From Cladopsammia gracilis (Eukaryota > Cnidaria > Anthozoa > Scleractinia > Dendrophylliidae): 64,000 nt of DNA. The stretch spans positions 1,947,001-2,011,000 of the forward strand of contig JAJGOT010000013.1 in NCBI GenBank assembly GCA_022457155.1. The letters run 5' to 3'. The notes under the pieces are model-generated. The model made no database searches and was not told the origin of the DNA. It was given only the letters and a program-made list of their open reading frames with translations. This document shows positions 22,962-62,100 of this stretch, piece by piece. The position numbers and the translations under genes are program-made. Position 1 is the stretch's first letter, and every line of letters begins with the position of its first letter.

Positions 22962-23784
22962 TTTACTGTAATGCGAGTACGTAAGCTTTATGCCTTTTTT
23001 GTTCGGGCGAATATCAACAAATTAATTGTCAAGGTGCGTATTACATGTAATTACATGTAATTCTAATTGGTCGTTAATTCATCTGGACCATCTGCAGTGA
23101 AAAGAGAACAAATTATTGTCATGATGCCCTTACTATACATAAAACACAACTGAGATTAAGAAGTTGTTATCTCGTTTCAAGGCGTACAGTCGGCTAAGCT
23201 ATATCATTTTCACATAAATCATTCGAATTACAGTCGTATTGCAAAACGAAATATAAAAAAAAATATCATTAGAAAATAACGCTTGATCTCTTAATACATT
23301 TATATCTAAAAAGAAAAAAGGTTAACCAATTGAAATCGGCATAAAATAAGTAATATAAATTTGAACTTAATATTACAACCAAATAAATTGAACGAATCAT
23401 CTGAAAATTTACAGAAAAATAGAAAGAGATGCCTTCAAGTGATTTAAAGTCGGACAAACTTACAAACAACTGCCGTGAATGCATGCTACAAGACTGTGAC
23501 ACACCATAAATCCGAATGCATCGCGTCTGTGCAAACTGTCAAACCAAACGTGAAGTGGTGTAGTTCGCAACGTGAGAAAATAGATGTCCTTCATGAGTTT
23601 TATAGCTCGCGGCAATGACGTTATAAAGGGGCAGGACACGCCCCCTTTCCTCACTAACGACATAAGCATAAGAATATGCGGAAGCATAAAAATTGAACAT
23701 CGAAAGAAGTAAAGGTAAACAACCAGACCCCTTATGGTTTATCTTTTTTTAAAAATGTTTCAACGATTTTATTCAGCAATTTTG

Positions 23785-23845
<61 letters not shown>

Positions 23846-24143
23846 TTATATATATATATATATAAATTTTTCTTTGTGATGGTCAAGAAGCCAACTCCAA
23901 TTGGACTTTCAGATGTTTAATTGCTCAACGTTTCGGCTGTCGCGGCCTTCCTCAGGAGCTTATACTAGTGTTACAACATTTGAAATTGGTGTCAACGGAA
24001 ACGTATGTCAGTTAATATAACGTATTAATGCACCTTTTCTTTGTTTTGAATAGGTTCTTATTTTCAATAACCATGAATCTTCTCATTGTTTTAGACCGAG
24101 CAGGTCATTATTGTGGTCAGTGATGTGACCTGCTCGGTTCTAC
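22962..24143. other. Non-coding gap with AT microsatellite and Penelope-like terminus
   Basis: A (TA)n tract at 23787-23865. A segment at about 23925-23965 reads, on the minus strand, CTCCTGAGGAAGGCCGCG and then GCCGAAACGTTGAGC, which looks like a Penelope pseudo-LTR end. No gene seen. Confidence 0.5.
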
Positions 24144-24790
24144 TTAGTTGACCACAATAATTTTTAGGACAACCAAAATTGAAGAGCCTTTATTATTGTT
24201 AATGGTAATATTACAATTTCCACCTGAAATATTCAAAGTAATTGACCCCAAAGCATTTGGAATCTGCGTAGCAGCAACATTTTCTCTGGTTGTGGTTTCA
24301 CTGGACTGGCCGTGCACTATTTTTGAAACTTTAACTAGTTGTTCATTTGTTTCTCGTTTGTAACTTTGAAGAGCTTCCGATCGATGCCCAGTAACACCCC
24401 GAATCAATTTGTCGTTTACACCTTCTTGAGACAATCGCGAGACCGCTGTTGCTCGCAAAGAGTGATTAGTGAAATATCCCTTAATTCCAGCTTCAGCCAT
24501 CATCATTTTAATCATGGAATTGAGTTTATTATGTATGACCCAAAGGGACAATAGAAAACCAAGCATTGTTACTTTCGTACTTTCGCAATGGCTTCAAGTA
24601 AAAAGCTTTATCTAGAGATCCTTCAGGACATCGCTCAAGTCTTGACAATTCTTACAACACATCTCTCATGACATTCAACGTTAGCATACCCTTTACAAGT
24701 TCTCGGGCAACCTCAAACATGTCGGTAATATCGTTAGCGTCCTCAGGCAAGTTAAGGCATGACTAAGGCGTTTCAAACGACCCCCCGCGA
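24144..24790 (-). pseudogene. Crypton-type tyrosine recombinase, C-terminal half, frameshifted
   Basis: Minus-strand reading has the catalytic signature HSLRATAVSRL (HxxR), then VTGHRSEALQSYKRE, giving the second His and the Tyr of a tyrosine recombinase. Just upstream, PEGSLDKAFYLKPLRKYE reads in another frame; a ~4-bp insertion near 24530 explains the shift, and a stop lies further upstream. This family (Crypton-like recombinases) is abundant in corals. Not functional as it stands. Confidence 0.75.
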
Positions 24791-25373
24791 CGAATTTAGA
24801 GATCCTTTATTATTGATCAATACAATTAACTTCAAAGTTCGATACTAATAGTAGGATTTAAATCTGACTTGGCTAATCATATGAGAGTGTAAGTTAGCAT
24901 CACGTGACAATGCACTGTAAGTGACGTCACAAAATGCGTTTTCTAAAATGGGGAAAGGTTCTGCAATATAATTTTAAAAATATGTGCTACTAAATTGTCC
25001 AGTAGAGTATCAGCATTGTTATTCTGCCTTGTAAGGTGGTATCTGTAATTTGTATTAGAAGTTATTAAGCTATTTCTAAAGTCACGTGACCTATTTACCC
25101 TAATTACGTGATTGCTATTAAACTTGGACATGCGGACAAGGCTATTCCATAACCTGCACCTAAGATGCAAAAGATTGATGCTCAAAAAGTTTTAATTTGA
25201 TTTGATTTAATGTTCCCCATTTTACCCTGAAGATTTTTACCGTTAACGTTCAATAACAGGTCACGTGACTGATATTCGAACGTCACGAATGTTTCATATT
25301 ATTAAGGCCACTGAAACAATATTGCTTGCAAATTATTAGGAACATTGAACGACGACTTCCTTTTCAAATGAAA

Positions 25374-25620
25374 CTATGCGAAATAAGCGGGTAAACCATG
25401 CCTTAACTTGCTTGAGTCGTCTTCCCAACTCTTCTGCTCAAACATATCAAGAGTCTGGGAAAGACTTTCATCAAGTCTATCGTCTAAAACTACCTCTTCT
25501 TTTTCGCATTCATTCACCGCCTGCGACAACAAATCATCTAAACCATCGCTCATCATCTCGAATGAACGTTTTTCCAAATAACTGGACATATTGGCAGTAA
25601 AAGCAATATCGACTAAAGCG
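25374..25620 (-). pseudogene. Probable N-terminal remnant of the same Crypton protein
   Basis: A minus-strand frame with two acidic repeats, DDLLSQAVNECEKE and DESLSQTLDMFEQK, of the type found at the start of coral Crypton-like proteins. It lies about 0.6 kb upstream of the recombinase half, in the right order and strand; the middle is missing or scrambled. Confidence 0.45.
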
Positions 25621-25843
25621 TTATGGAACTCAGCTGCTGAACTGGAAGAAAAGCCTACAAACACTAAACCCCTTGAGAAAAGGCAGATATTCAAATTGTG
25701 ATACTTGAGGGCTGCAAATCCTAACGGGATTTCATACAGTGTTTCTCGACTCTTTAATTAGCAAACCATTCAAGCTATTCTTGGCTTCCCTTGTTCTAAA
25801 ACAATGGAAAGGTGCATTAAATCGCATAATGCCCTCGCTCCTC

Positions 25844-25883
25844 GGCCTTCTTAAAAATAATGATCATTATTTTTAAGAAGGCC
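25844..25883. repeat. Perfect 40-bp palindrome
   Basis: Centre TGATCA; arms GGCCTTCTTAAAAATAATGA and its exact inverse, with no loop. Confidence 0.95.
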
Positions 25884-26240
25884 TCGGAGCTCAAGCATTA
25901 TCCTACATATACAGCAAAACAAAACAAACCTTGCTCGCGCGCGTTTAAATGTTGCATGCGCACGTTATAACGGAAGGAAACGTACAAAGTAAACAATTAA
26001 AATCCTGTGCGTGTGTAACAGGAGTTAAGAACATGTTAAATTGTTTATCGCGGGTTTCAGTTTTGTTATCCAGAAACTTTCTCGGGCGCGTCTAATTTCA
26101 ATGGTATGGCTTCGTACTTTCTCCAGCAGTGGCAGTTTTAAGTGTTTCAATCCACACGTTCTAGTTAACGGAATTATATATTTAGGAATTATATATTTAG
26201 GAATTTAGGATAGGTGTGTGCCGCCAAGGTTCTCAAACCC

Positions 26241-26288
26241 TGAATGAATGAATGAATAAATGAATGAATGAATGAATGAATGAATGAA
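26241..26288 (+). repeat. TGAA microsatellite
   Basis: About 12 copies of TGAA/AATG with one interruption (AATAAATG). Confidence 0.95.
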
Positions 26289-26629
26289 CCCTGACCCTTT
26301 TAAGGGTAGAAAATCGAGATTTGATACCCTTTTTAAGGCCCAATTCAGGCGTGTAGTACAGTTTTAACAGACCATATCTTTTTCGTTTTGCGCGTTGGGG
26401 TGGATATTGCAATTTAGTGACCCTATCTAAGGAATATCTAAGGATCACAACACCAAAAATACCAAAAAGGATACCCTATTTAAGGACTGAGCACCGCAAA
26501 AACCCTACCCTTTCGGGCGGCACATACCTATATAGTGTATATAAGGGAGTACCCCCCCCCCCGGGGGGGGGGCATACGAACAGCGAAGGGAAAGCACGTG
26601 TTTGAGCCAGCGTTGTAATCGTCAGCTCA

Positions 26630-26661
26630 ACCTCGTTCCCAGGGTACCCTGGGAACGAGGT
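26630..26661. repeat. Perfect 32-bp palindrome
   Basis: Centre GGTACC; arm ACCTCGTTCCCAGGGT and its inverse. A run of C then G at 26552-26570 lies nearby. Confidence 0.95.
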
Positions 26662-27446
26662 TTGGTCAGCTGTGCTGTTGAACCGCACAAAAGCGATGCA
26701 AAAATGTTTCACTAACACATGTCGAGAATCAAACCGGTATCTGAGTTAAATAGGACTGCGCACGCTGCTTGCTACGATCGCAGCAATTAGACAAAAGTTC
26801 CATTGTTTTCTTTTGTTTAATTTGGACTATCACACACTAATTGTTAGATAGTGTTTCACGGTTGAAGTAAAATGTAATTAATAGTCCTGAATCTTTAGCG
26901 ATTTTGATAGCCTGTATCAGGCGGATCAGATAGTGGGTAGCCTGTTCCAGCGTTCAGATAGTGGGAAGCCTGTTCCAGACGTTCAGATGATGGGGAGGAA
27001 AGTACAAGCGGCACGCGAAGGAGAAATATTACAAGTGCTGACGGAGAGGGATCCCTTGTTTTTCCCGTTCTTTTACGCGCTGGCTTTTAGCTGCTCCAGG
27101 CCCTTTTCCAAGTTTAATTACTATCAATATGTTGTTGCTTTTATTATAATAATCTTTAAATTCTTTAGTCTGGTGTATAGGAACTATCGTTTTATAATAG
27201 TTTAGTCTTACTAATAAATTCCATGCTAAATGGAAACCATCACAGTTAGAGTGATTTTACTTAACCCGTGAAATAGTTAGTAGAATAGTACGCATTTTTA
27301 GACTATAATTCCGTTGTTTTCTTTTGTTTATTTTGGACTATCACACACTTCACGGGTTAACAATGTTCTTTCTAAACGAGAAAGATTTAATATTCATCAT
27401 GTCACGAGCGTGGGACGAAGAAAAAAAATCTGAGTCCCGACATGAC

Positions 27447-27635
27447 CTTCCGTACACCGGTCGGATGCTTCCGTACACCGGTCGGATGCTTCCGTACACC
27501 GGTCGGATGCTTCCGTACACCGGTCGGATGATTCCGTACACCGGTCGGATGATTCCGTACACCGGTCGGATGATTCCGTGCACCGGTCGGATGCTTCCGT
27601 ACACCGGTCGGATGATTCCGTACACCGGTCGGTTG
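27447..27635 (+). repeat. 21-bp tandem array, nine units
   Basis: Unit CTTCCGTACACCGGTCGGAT+G, with A for the first C in several copies. The array is flanked on both sides by copies of TTCATCATGTCACGAGCG, and the left flank keeps the start of the tRNA-like 3' end (GAGTCCCGAC on plus) but has lost its T arm. The long open frame through it is a by-product of the 21-bp period. Confidence 0.95.
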
Positions 27636-27677
27636 TAATGTTCATCATGTCACGAGCGTGGGACAAAGAAAAAATCT

Positions 27678-27816
27678 GAGTTCCGACAGGAATTGAACCT
27701 ATGACCTTCCGTACACCGGTCGGATGCTTCCGTACACCGGTCGGATGCTTCCGTACACCGGTCGGATACTTCCGTACATCGGTCAGATGCTCTAACAACT
27801 GAGCTACGAGAGACTC
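27678..27816 (-). other. tRNA-derived Pol III unit whose anticodon arm is repeated four times
   Basis: On the minus strand the unit starts GAGTCTC, has box A TAGCTCAGTTGTTAGAGC, then four 21-nt units (27706-27789), then box B GGTTCAATTCC in a proper T arm, and ends GGAACTC, which pairs with the start. A T6 run follows, as for a Pol III terminator. One unit folds as an imperfect anticodon arm; a normal tRNA would have one. Length is 139 nt, exactly 3 x 21 longer than a 76-nt tRNA. The lack of T33 and weak stems point to a SINE or tRNA pseudogene rather than a working tRNA. Confidence 0.6.
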
Positions 27817-27902
27817 GGGGCGAACTCGGCCATATACTAGATTCCGTTACTTTTAAAAAGAATATGCCTAGAAAAAATATTCCTTCGTTATATTATAAAT
27901 GC

Positions 27903-28019
27903 TACCCTGGGGCCAGAGGCTTGTCTCGCGCTCTCATCTCTCTCATATTACACACCTCTTATGTCTCTTATATTTTCGCCGTGCCGCGTGCCGCGAGAGT
28001 ACCTCTGGCACCCAGGGTA
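27903..28019. repeat. Small foldback, ~18-bp arms
   Basis: Left arm TACCCTGGGGCCAGAGGC (27903-27920); the right arm (28001-28019) is its inverse with one mismatch. The loop is unrelated sequence. Confidence 0.7.
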
Positions 28020-28439
28020 TATAAATGCTTTCCCTTTTTCATAACTGTTTTCGTTTAATTATTTGTGGTACTATCTGTCGTATAATTGAGTATTATATTA
28101 AAATAAGAAACGAAACTATTTCTCCACTCTACTCTACCAGGTCTGGCCACAGCCTTGTATAATAAAGCTGGGAAATAATCTGTTATACCACAGGTTAACC
28201 ACCCTCGCTGAAAACAATATATAAGAGGCGACAGCGTCTTTTCCTCCCATGTGGGACACATTTTCTTAGTTGTGTATGAGGCGTAGCCTCGTTTTGGTGC
28301 AAAGCTTGTTTTCGTCCTATAACGTCATAAAATTACTGTTTTCATTCACAACTCTGACACAAGTCTTGAACTCGAGGATTTCTTGACATCTTTTAGCGTG
28401 ATGTCTATTACATCAAGGATTTTCTTGAAAATGTTCCTC

Positions 28440-28798
28440 TTAAGGCGGGACTTAACCTAAACGCCACTTTTCCGCCACTTGACATGGCTTTAATGGAAAT
28501 ATCTCGTTCACGTTTCAAGCAATCCAAAACCTCTATGCTCAAAACATAAACCTATGCTACGGGGTGTTTTGTAAATTTTTTGGTGATTTTTGGGTATGTT
28601 TGGGAGGAAATAGTTTTTCTCAAAGGATTGTTAAAATTTAGAGAAATGAGAAATGTTGAAGATTTAGTGAAGTTTTAAAAATAGAATTTGTAGTTAATAA
28701 TTAATAGATGTTGGTGTTCGAAAAATCATTTTCGTACTCCTATCCCTTCTTAAAACCTTATCAAATTTCATTCAAATTTAGGTTAAGTCCCGCCTTAA
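28440..28798. mobile_element. MITE bounded by TTAA (~359 bp)
   Basis: Both ends carry TTAA followed inward by GGCGGGACTTAACCTAAA or its inverse. A TTAA target duplication plus TIRs fits a piggyBac-type non-autonomous element, though the assignment is inference. Confidence 0.7.
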
Positions 28799-28880
28799 GT
28801 ACACGGCGAAAAAAATCAGTCTTATAGCGCGTTTCATCTCGTTACTCCCAGAGTGAGCCTTGTATAAGTCGCAGCGTAAT

Positions 28881-29820
28881 TCTAACTTTTGAGTCTGTGG
28901 ATAAAATCCTACAGTTCTACCATTCATATGAAAGCTACTGAGCAGTACTTTTCTTTGGTACTGGTTATAATGCTGTACAAGGTGGTTCGAACTTTTGGGT
29001 CTGTAGATGAAATCCTTAAGTGTGATCATTCAAATGAAAGCTATTGAGCAGTACTTTCCTGTGGTACTGTTTATTATGCTGTACAAGGTGGTTCGAACTT
29101 TTGGGTCTGTAGATGAAATCCTTAAGTGTGATCATTTAAATGAAAGCTATTGAGCAGTACTTTCCTGTGGTACTGTTTATTATGCTGTACAAGGTGGTTT
29201 TAACTTTTGAGTCTGTGGATGAAATCCTTAAGTGTGATCATTCAAATGAAAGCTATTAAGCAGTACTTTCTGTGGTAATGTTTATTATGCTGTACAAGGT
29301 GGTTCTAACTTTTGAGTCTGTGAATGAAATCTTTAAGTGTGATCATTCAAATGAAAGCTATTGAGCAGTACTTTTTTGTGGTAATGTTTATTATGCTGTA
29401 CAAGGTGGTTCTAACTTTTGAGTCTGTGGATGAAATCCTAAAGTGTGATCATTCAAATGAAAGCTATTGAGCAGTACTTTCCTGTGGTACTGTTTATTAT
29501 GCTATACAAAGTGGTTCTAACTTTTGAGTCTGTGGATGAAATCCTAAAGTGTGACCATTCAAATGAAAGCTATCGAGCAGTACTTTCCTGTGGTACTGTT
29601 TATTATGCAGTACAAAGTGGTTCTAACTTTTGAGTCTGTGGATGAAATCCTAAAGTGTGACCATTCGAATGAAAGCTATTGAGCAGTACTTTCCTGTGGA
29701 ACCTTTTATTATGCTGTACAAGAGTCTGTAGATTAAATCCTCAAGTATGCCAATTCAAATGACTGAAGCTCTTCAGCAGTACTTTCTTATGGTATTGTTT
29801 GTTTTTGAATAATTTATCAA
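28881..29820. repeat. 106-bp satellite array, about nine units
   Basis: The block GAGTCTGTGGATGAAATCC recurs at 28891, 28997, 29103, 29209, 29314, 29420, 29526, 29632 and (shortened) 29722. The spacing is 106 bp, once 105. Each unit also has GAGCAGTACTTTCCTGTGG and ATGCTGTACAAGGTGG. It lies just past the 3' end of ERCC6. Confidence 0.96.
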
Positions 29821-29850
29821 CAAAATGAATGTTAGGATTTTTTCTTTAAT

Positions 29851-30095
29851 CTTGATGTATTCTACTCAGGAAGCTGAAGGGTTGCGCACAGTTTCCTAAG
29901 TTATCTAAACTCTTCCTTTAACAACCAAATCCCTTTTCCTGTTGATGAATCCCTTGTAAAAGTACAAATTTGCCTCAACATCGAGCGGAACACAACTGAG
30001 TCACTCTGCGGAAGTTTGGAACCAAATTCGTCCAAAATCTCTTGCGTAGTTGCTTGTCCAATAGTTGTGCATTGTAACGCAATGAAATTTCTCAT
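29851..30095 (-). pseudogene. Tandem duplicate of the end of ERCC6
   Basis: A 245-bp segment identical, as far as I can see, to 30096-30340. It repeats the last ~65 codons of ERCC6 (winged-helix C-terminus MRNFIALQ to LLKEEFR) with the stop codon and short 3' flank. Being downstream of the true stop it can only be 3' UTR or a partial copy. It may instead be an assembly artefact. Confidence 0.8.
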
Positions 30096-30145
30096 CTTGA
30101 TGTATTCTACTCAGGAAGCTGAAGGGTTGCGCACAGTTTCCTAAG

Positions 30146-58588
<28,443 letters not shown>

Positions 58589-59148
58589 TCTGCCTGAACA
58601 AGCAAGAGCGTCTACACTTCCCACTTCATGTCGTCAGTTTTCTTGGCTTTTTGAACAAGTTTTTGTAAGGCAAACCCAAGCTTACGTCAATCGTTGGTTG
58701 AATTGAACGGATCATGAACACATGAAGTCAGTGGCTCGTTTCTTTATCGTGGATGAAACAATGTTTTCACGCAAGTGTTTCCTTTTCATCAATTCTTCTC
58801 TGCACAAAGGAAACACTGCTAAACGACTACCAAGTTTCAACCAACTTTTGTCAAGTCAGCCATATTTAGTTCGTAAATTTCGGTATGTACTTCATGTATC
58901 GCTCCCTTAGTATATGACATCTACAATGTAAATATAAAATACACTAGAATAACAGATACATGGAGTACCTACATAAATTTATGTTGTGAAACCGCTAAAC
59001 ATGTTGCTCATAGGCTCGAACAAACAAAAAGCAAGATCATGGAAATGACGTGGCCCACTCGCGTGACCTTTAACCGCGCTTGATTTGAGGAAAAAAAAAC
59101 GGACTTTGGAGCTAGGGTACGCGGTTGAGATCGAGAGTAGAAGTGCAG
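58589..59148. promoter_or_regulatory. Bidirectional promoter region, ERCC6 and methyltransferase
   Basis: The two start codons are 560 bp apart and divergent. No TATA box at a convincing distance from either. The shared region is the only candidate 5' control for both genes. Confidence 0.55.
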
Positions 59149-62100
59149 ATGATCAAATTTCCTCAATTTATTCGTCTTTTGCCCGGCGGCCCTGTTATGT
59201 CGAAGAATAACAGTCGTCTTTGTAAGTGTGTGCATACCATTGCAGAGAACGGATATGTGACATCCCAACTTTATGATCGCGTCAGACCGAGTTATTCAAA
59301 AGAAGCTGTGAGCTTCTTACTCGAAAAACTTGGTGTCCTGCCTCGTAATCCTTCTTCGGACCTGCATCCCGCACGAATCTTAGAGCTTGGAGCAGGGACA
59401 GGAAAGTTTACCCGTATTTTGCGAGACGTTCTTCGCGGTAGCGATGTCGAAATCATAACCAGTGAACCTCTTCTGTCTATGCGGCAGGAATTTACGAAGC
59501 ACTTACCTGACATTGAGATCAAGGACTTTTCAGCGGAAAATATAGGTAAAACATAGATGTAATTGTATTTTCTATGGTGTTTCGCCTTTTTCACTTGCAC
59601 AATATTCGTTTACTCTTTTAAATGTCTTTCTTCTTCGAGTCAGCGCTCTAAAATATTATGCCTGGGTGCAGACCCAGGGGATTTTGACATTTTAAGGGAG
59701 GTCGGAGTCAAAATCCCTACCCCCCCTCCCGGGGGGGACTCATCAACGTGAAAATCCCGTCCCTTGGGGTAACTGTTTCTGTGTATTCAAATAATTGCAC
59801 CTAAATTCACTACCCTGGGAACATCAAGTAAGTCAAAATCCCAACCAAGGTGACAGTCCTTTGTGCCAAAATCCCCTGGGTGGACGCCCACCCCCTATCC
59901 CTGGGGCTTAATGCACCTATCAATATCAAGCCTGAGGGGGGTGTTCAGGCATATGTGGGGCATTTGACTTTTCAGAAGAATTTTTGGTCAAAATTCCCAC
60001 CTTGGGGCCAGAAAAACTGGTAAAATCAGATCAAATCTCCCCACCTTCTTCAACACAATCGGCAATGTTGCAGTGCTTTGTTGCCCTTCTTTGGTCTGTA
60101 ACTTTTAGGAGAGGCATCAGGGTTCGAAATTTACTTCTATGTCCAGTTGCCCTTGGGACAACCACAAGACTTGGTTTGGTTGCCCATAGAATATTTTGGT
60201 TGTCCAAGCTCTTGCCCCAGTTCAAGCTAAGAAACTAATACAGGATCCAAATAGTGAGTTTTATTAATTTTCACAAGAAAATGAAAAAAAAAAAAAAAAT
60301 ACAGTGGACTGTATTCAAGAGTGTCTTAATAAAATGTTTTGACCAGCCTGTGTCCGTCTGAGAGTTGTTTTTAGTCCATCAGTCACGCAAACCTTAATAA
60401 TATTATACAAATCAACACAATTACAGTATTGCAACGGGAAAAAAACTTGAAAGTTGGAACCTCGCATAATAAATCCACTTCTTACATTATAAAGCTTGCC
60501 AAGAAACTTATTTCAAATGTCTTCAGAAATGCAGGCTTCCAAATGCAGATTTATCTTTCTAAAACTGTCTGCAATAACTACAAAACATAGCGTTCTCTTT
60601 CGTGTGAAATTCCAGCCAGGGTCTTCCAGTGTTCCCCGACTCTTGAAACGTACGAAACCTTTTTTTTAGCTTTCTTGCGCCTCGGCTAATTCTGCTGTAG
60701 ATTTTGAGACACCCGTAGCATTCCTTTGATCATCATCTTTCTTTGTGGCTTCCGAATTGTTGTTATCGCCACCATCCTTCACTTTCTCACGGCTGAAGTA
60801 GCGGAAAAGGCTCATATTAACTAACATTATTAAAGAAAGAATCACTTAAAAAGGTTTTAAAGGAGATCAGGCAAACAACAAATTGCCATCGTACTTCAGG
60901 GAACAAACATGGCGGCATCACAGAGCAGATCTCACTCATGCATCATGGACTATACAACCGCTGGTTGGTATCAACATTCAGAAAAGAGAAAAGCCTTCCA
61001 ACAGTACGTGATATTCAACTATTTCTTCCGCATTTGTTTTACTTTCGACTAACTTTTAGGTATCGTTAACTCTTCAAAGACAACAAGCTGTTATCTTTAT
61101 TAATAGGGACTAGTGCCATGGCAGATTGGGTTGCCCAAGGGGCAACCACTCAGCACAATTTGGTTGCCCCATCATAATTTTGGTTGTCCGGGACAACCGG
61201 ACAACCGTTAATTTCGAACCCTGGGCATTCTTCCTCTTCGAAATTCCAACTCAGAAATATTGACTTTGAAAACCAATTTAAAAAGCTTCAATAGTGAGTT
61301 GTGCAGAGAAGTGAGAACGGGTTGTTGTACGTGTATTCATTGAAAACAAGCTTACCTTCAAGGCCGCTTATTTGTGCTTAAGGACCACTTTATACTACCA
61401 GTTTCCAAGATGGCCGTCACAAGCAACACGAGACTCGGCTTCAGTCCTCAGAAAAAAATCAAACATCCCCACTCTGGGGCCCAGACTCTCAGTCAAATTC
61501 CTGAGTGTGGGGATAGCAAGACAGTTCAAATGCCCCACATATGCCCGATTACCCCTCCCCCTCAGGCTTGACATTGATAGGTGCATAACACGCATACTCA
61601 GACTCAAAGGAAAGGACCTGAACGAAAATGCTGCTGGTGTACGTAGGATCTAGAGATCTATTCAGCCAAAAATAGGAATACAAATAAAGAAAGCAAGGCT
61701 GATACTACATAGAACTTGAACATTTAATGTGGCAACGACATGATGGAGCTGAAACTAAAACCCAATATGCAACAGTGGACAGCTGTTTCGACCTGGTTGG
61801 GTCTCGTCAGCACAGTGTAGCAGCGAAAAGAGAAAAAAAAAACAGTACATACACCGTGGGCAGCTGTATGCACTGTTTTTTTTTTTCTCTTTTCGCTGCT
61901 ACACCATGCTGACTAGACCCAACCAGGCCAAAACAGCTGTCCACGGTTGCATTTTAGCTTTCCGTTTGGACTCTATCATGTCGTTGTCGCATTAAATGTT
62001 CAAGTTCTATGTACTATCAGCCTTGCTTACAATAATTAAGTTTATTATTTGACTGGACGTCATTCTACTTTATAAGGAAAAGAGAACACTCAAAATATCC

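Larger units (their letters stand above)
60118..61223. mobile_element. Non-autonomous hAT-type element, 1.1 kb, 5-bp TSD
   Basis: Ends CAGGGTTCGAAATT and AATTTCGAACCCTG, typical of hAT elements. Flanked by GGCAT at 60113-60117 and 61224-61228. Subterminal repeats are rich in GGTTGTCC/GGACAACC. Two short coding-like starts diverge inside. Confidence 0.75.
59909..61590. mobile_element. MITE-like element with a hAT element nested in it
   Basis: Outer ends AATGCACCTATCAATATCAA and the inverse (GACATTGATAGGTGCAT at 61570-61586). Both flanks carry GTGGGGCATTTGA and its inverse. The interior is split by 60118-61223. Confidence 0.7.

Noticed and set aside
27324..27638. 104-aa frame with seven-residue PYTGRML repeats
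   Set aside because: The frame stays open only because the repeat period is 21 bp; both strands show similar repeat frames, and the block is a tRNA-like array.
27678..27816. Functional tRNA gene
   Set aside because: Four anticodon-arm units, no T at the position before the anticodon, and weak stems; better called tRNA-derived.
28881..29820. CRISPR-like regular repeat
   Set aside because: Whole 106-bp unit is repeated without unique spacers, and the genome is eukaryotic.
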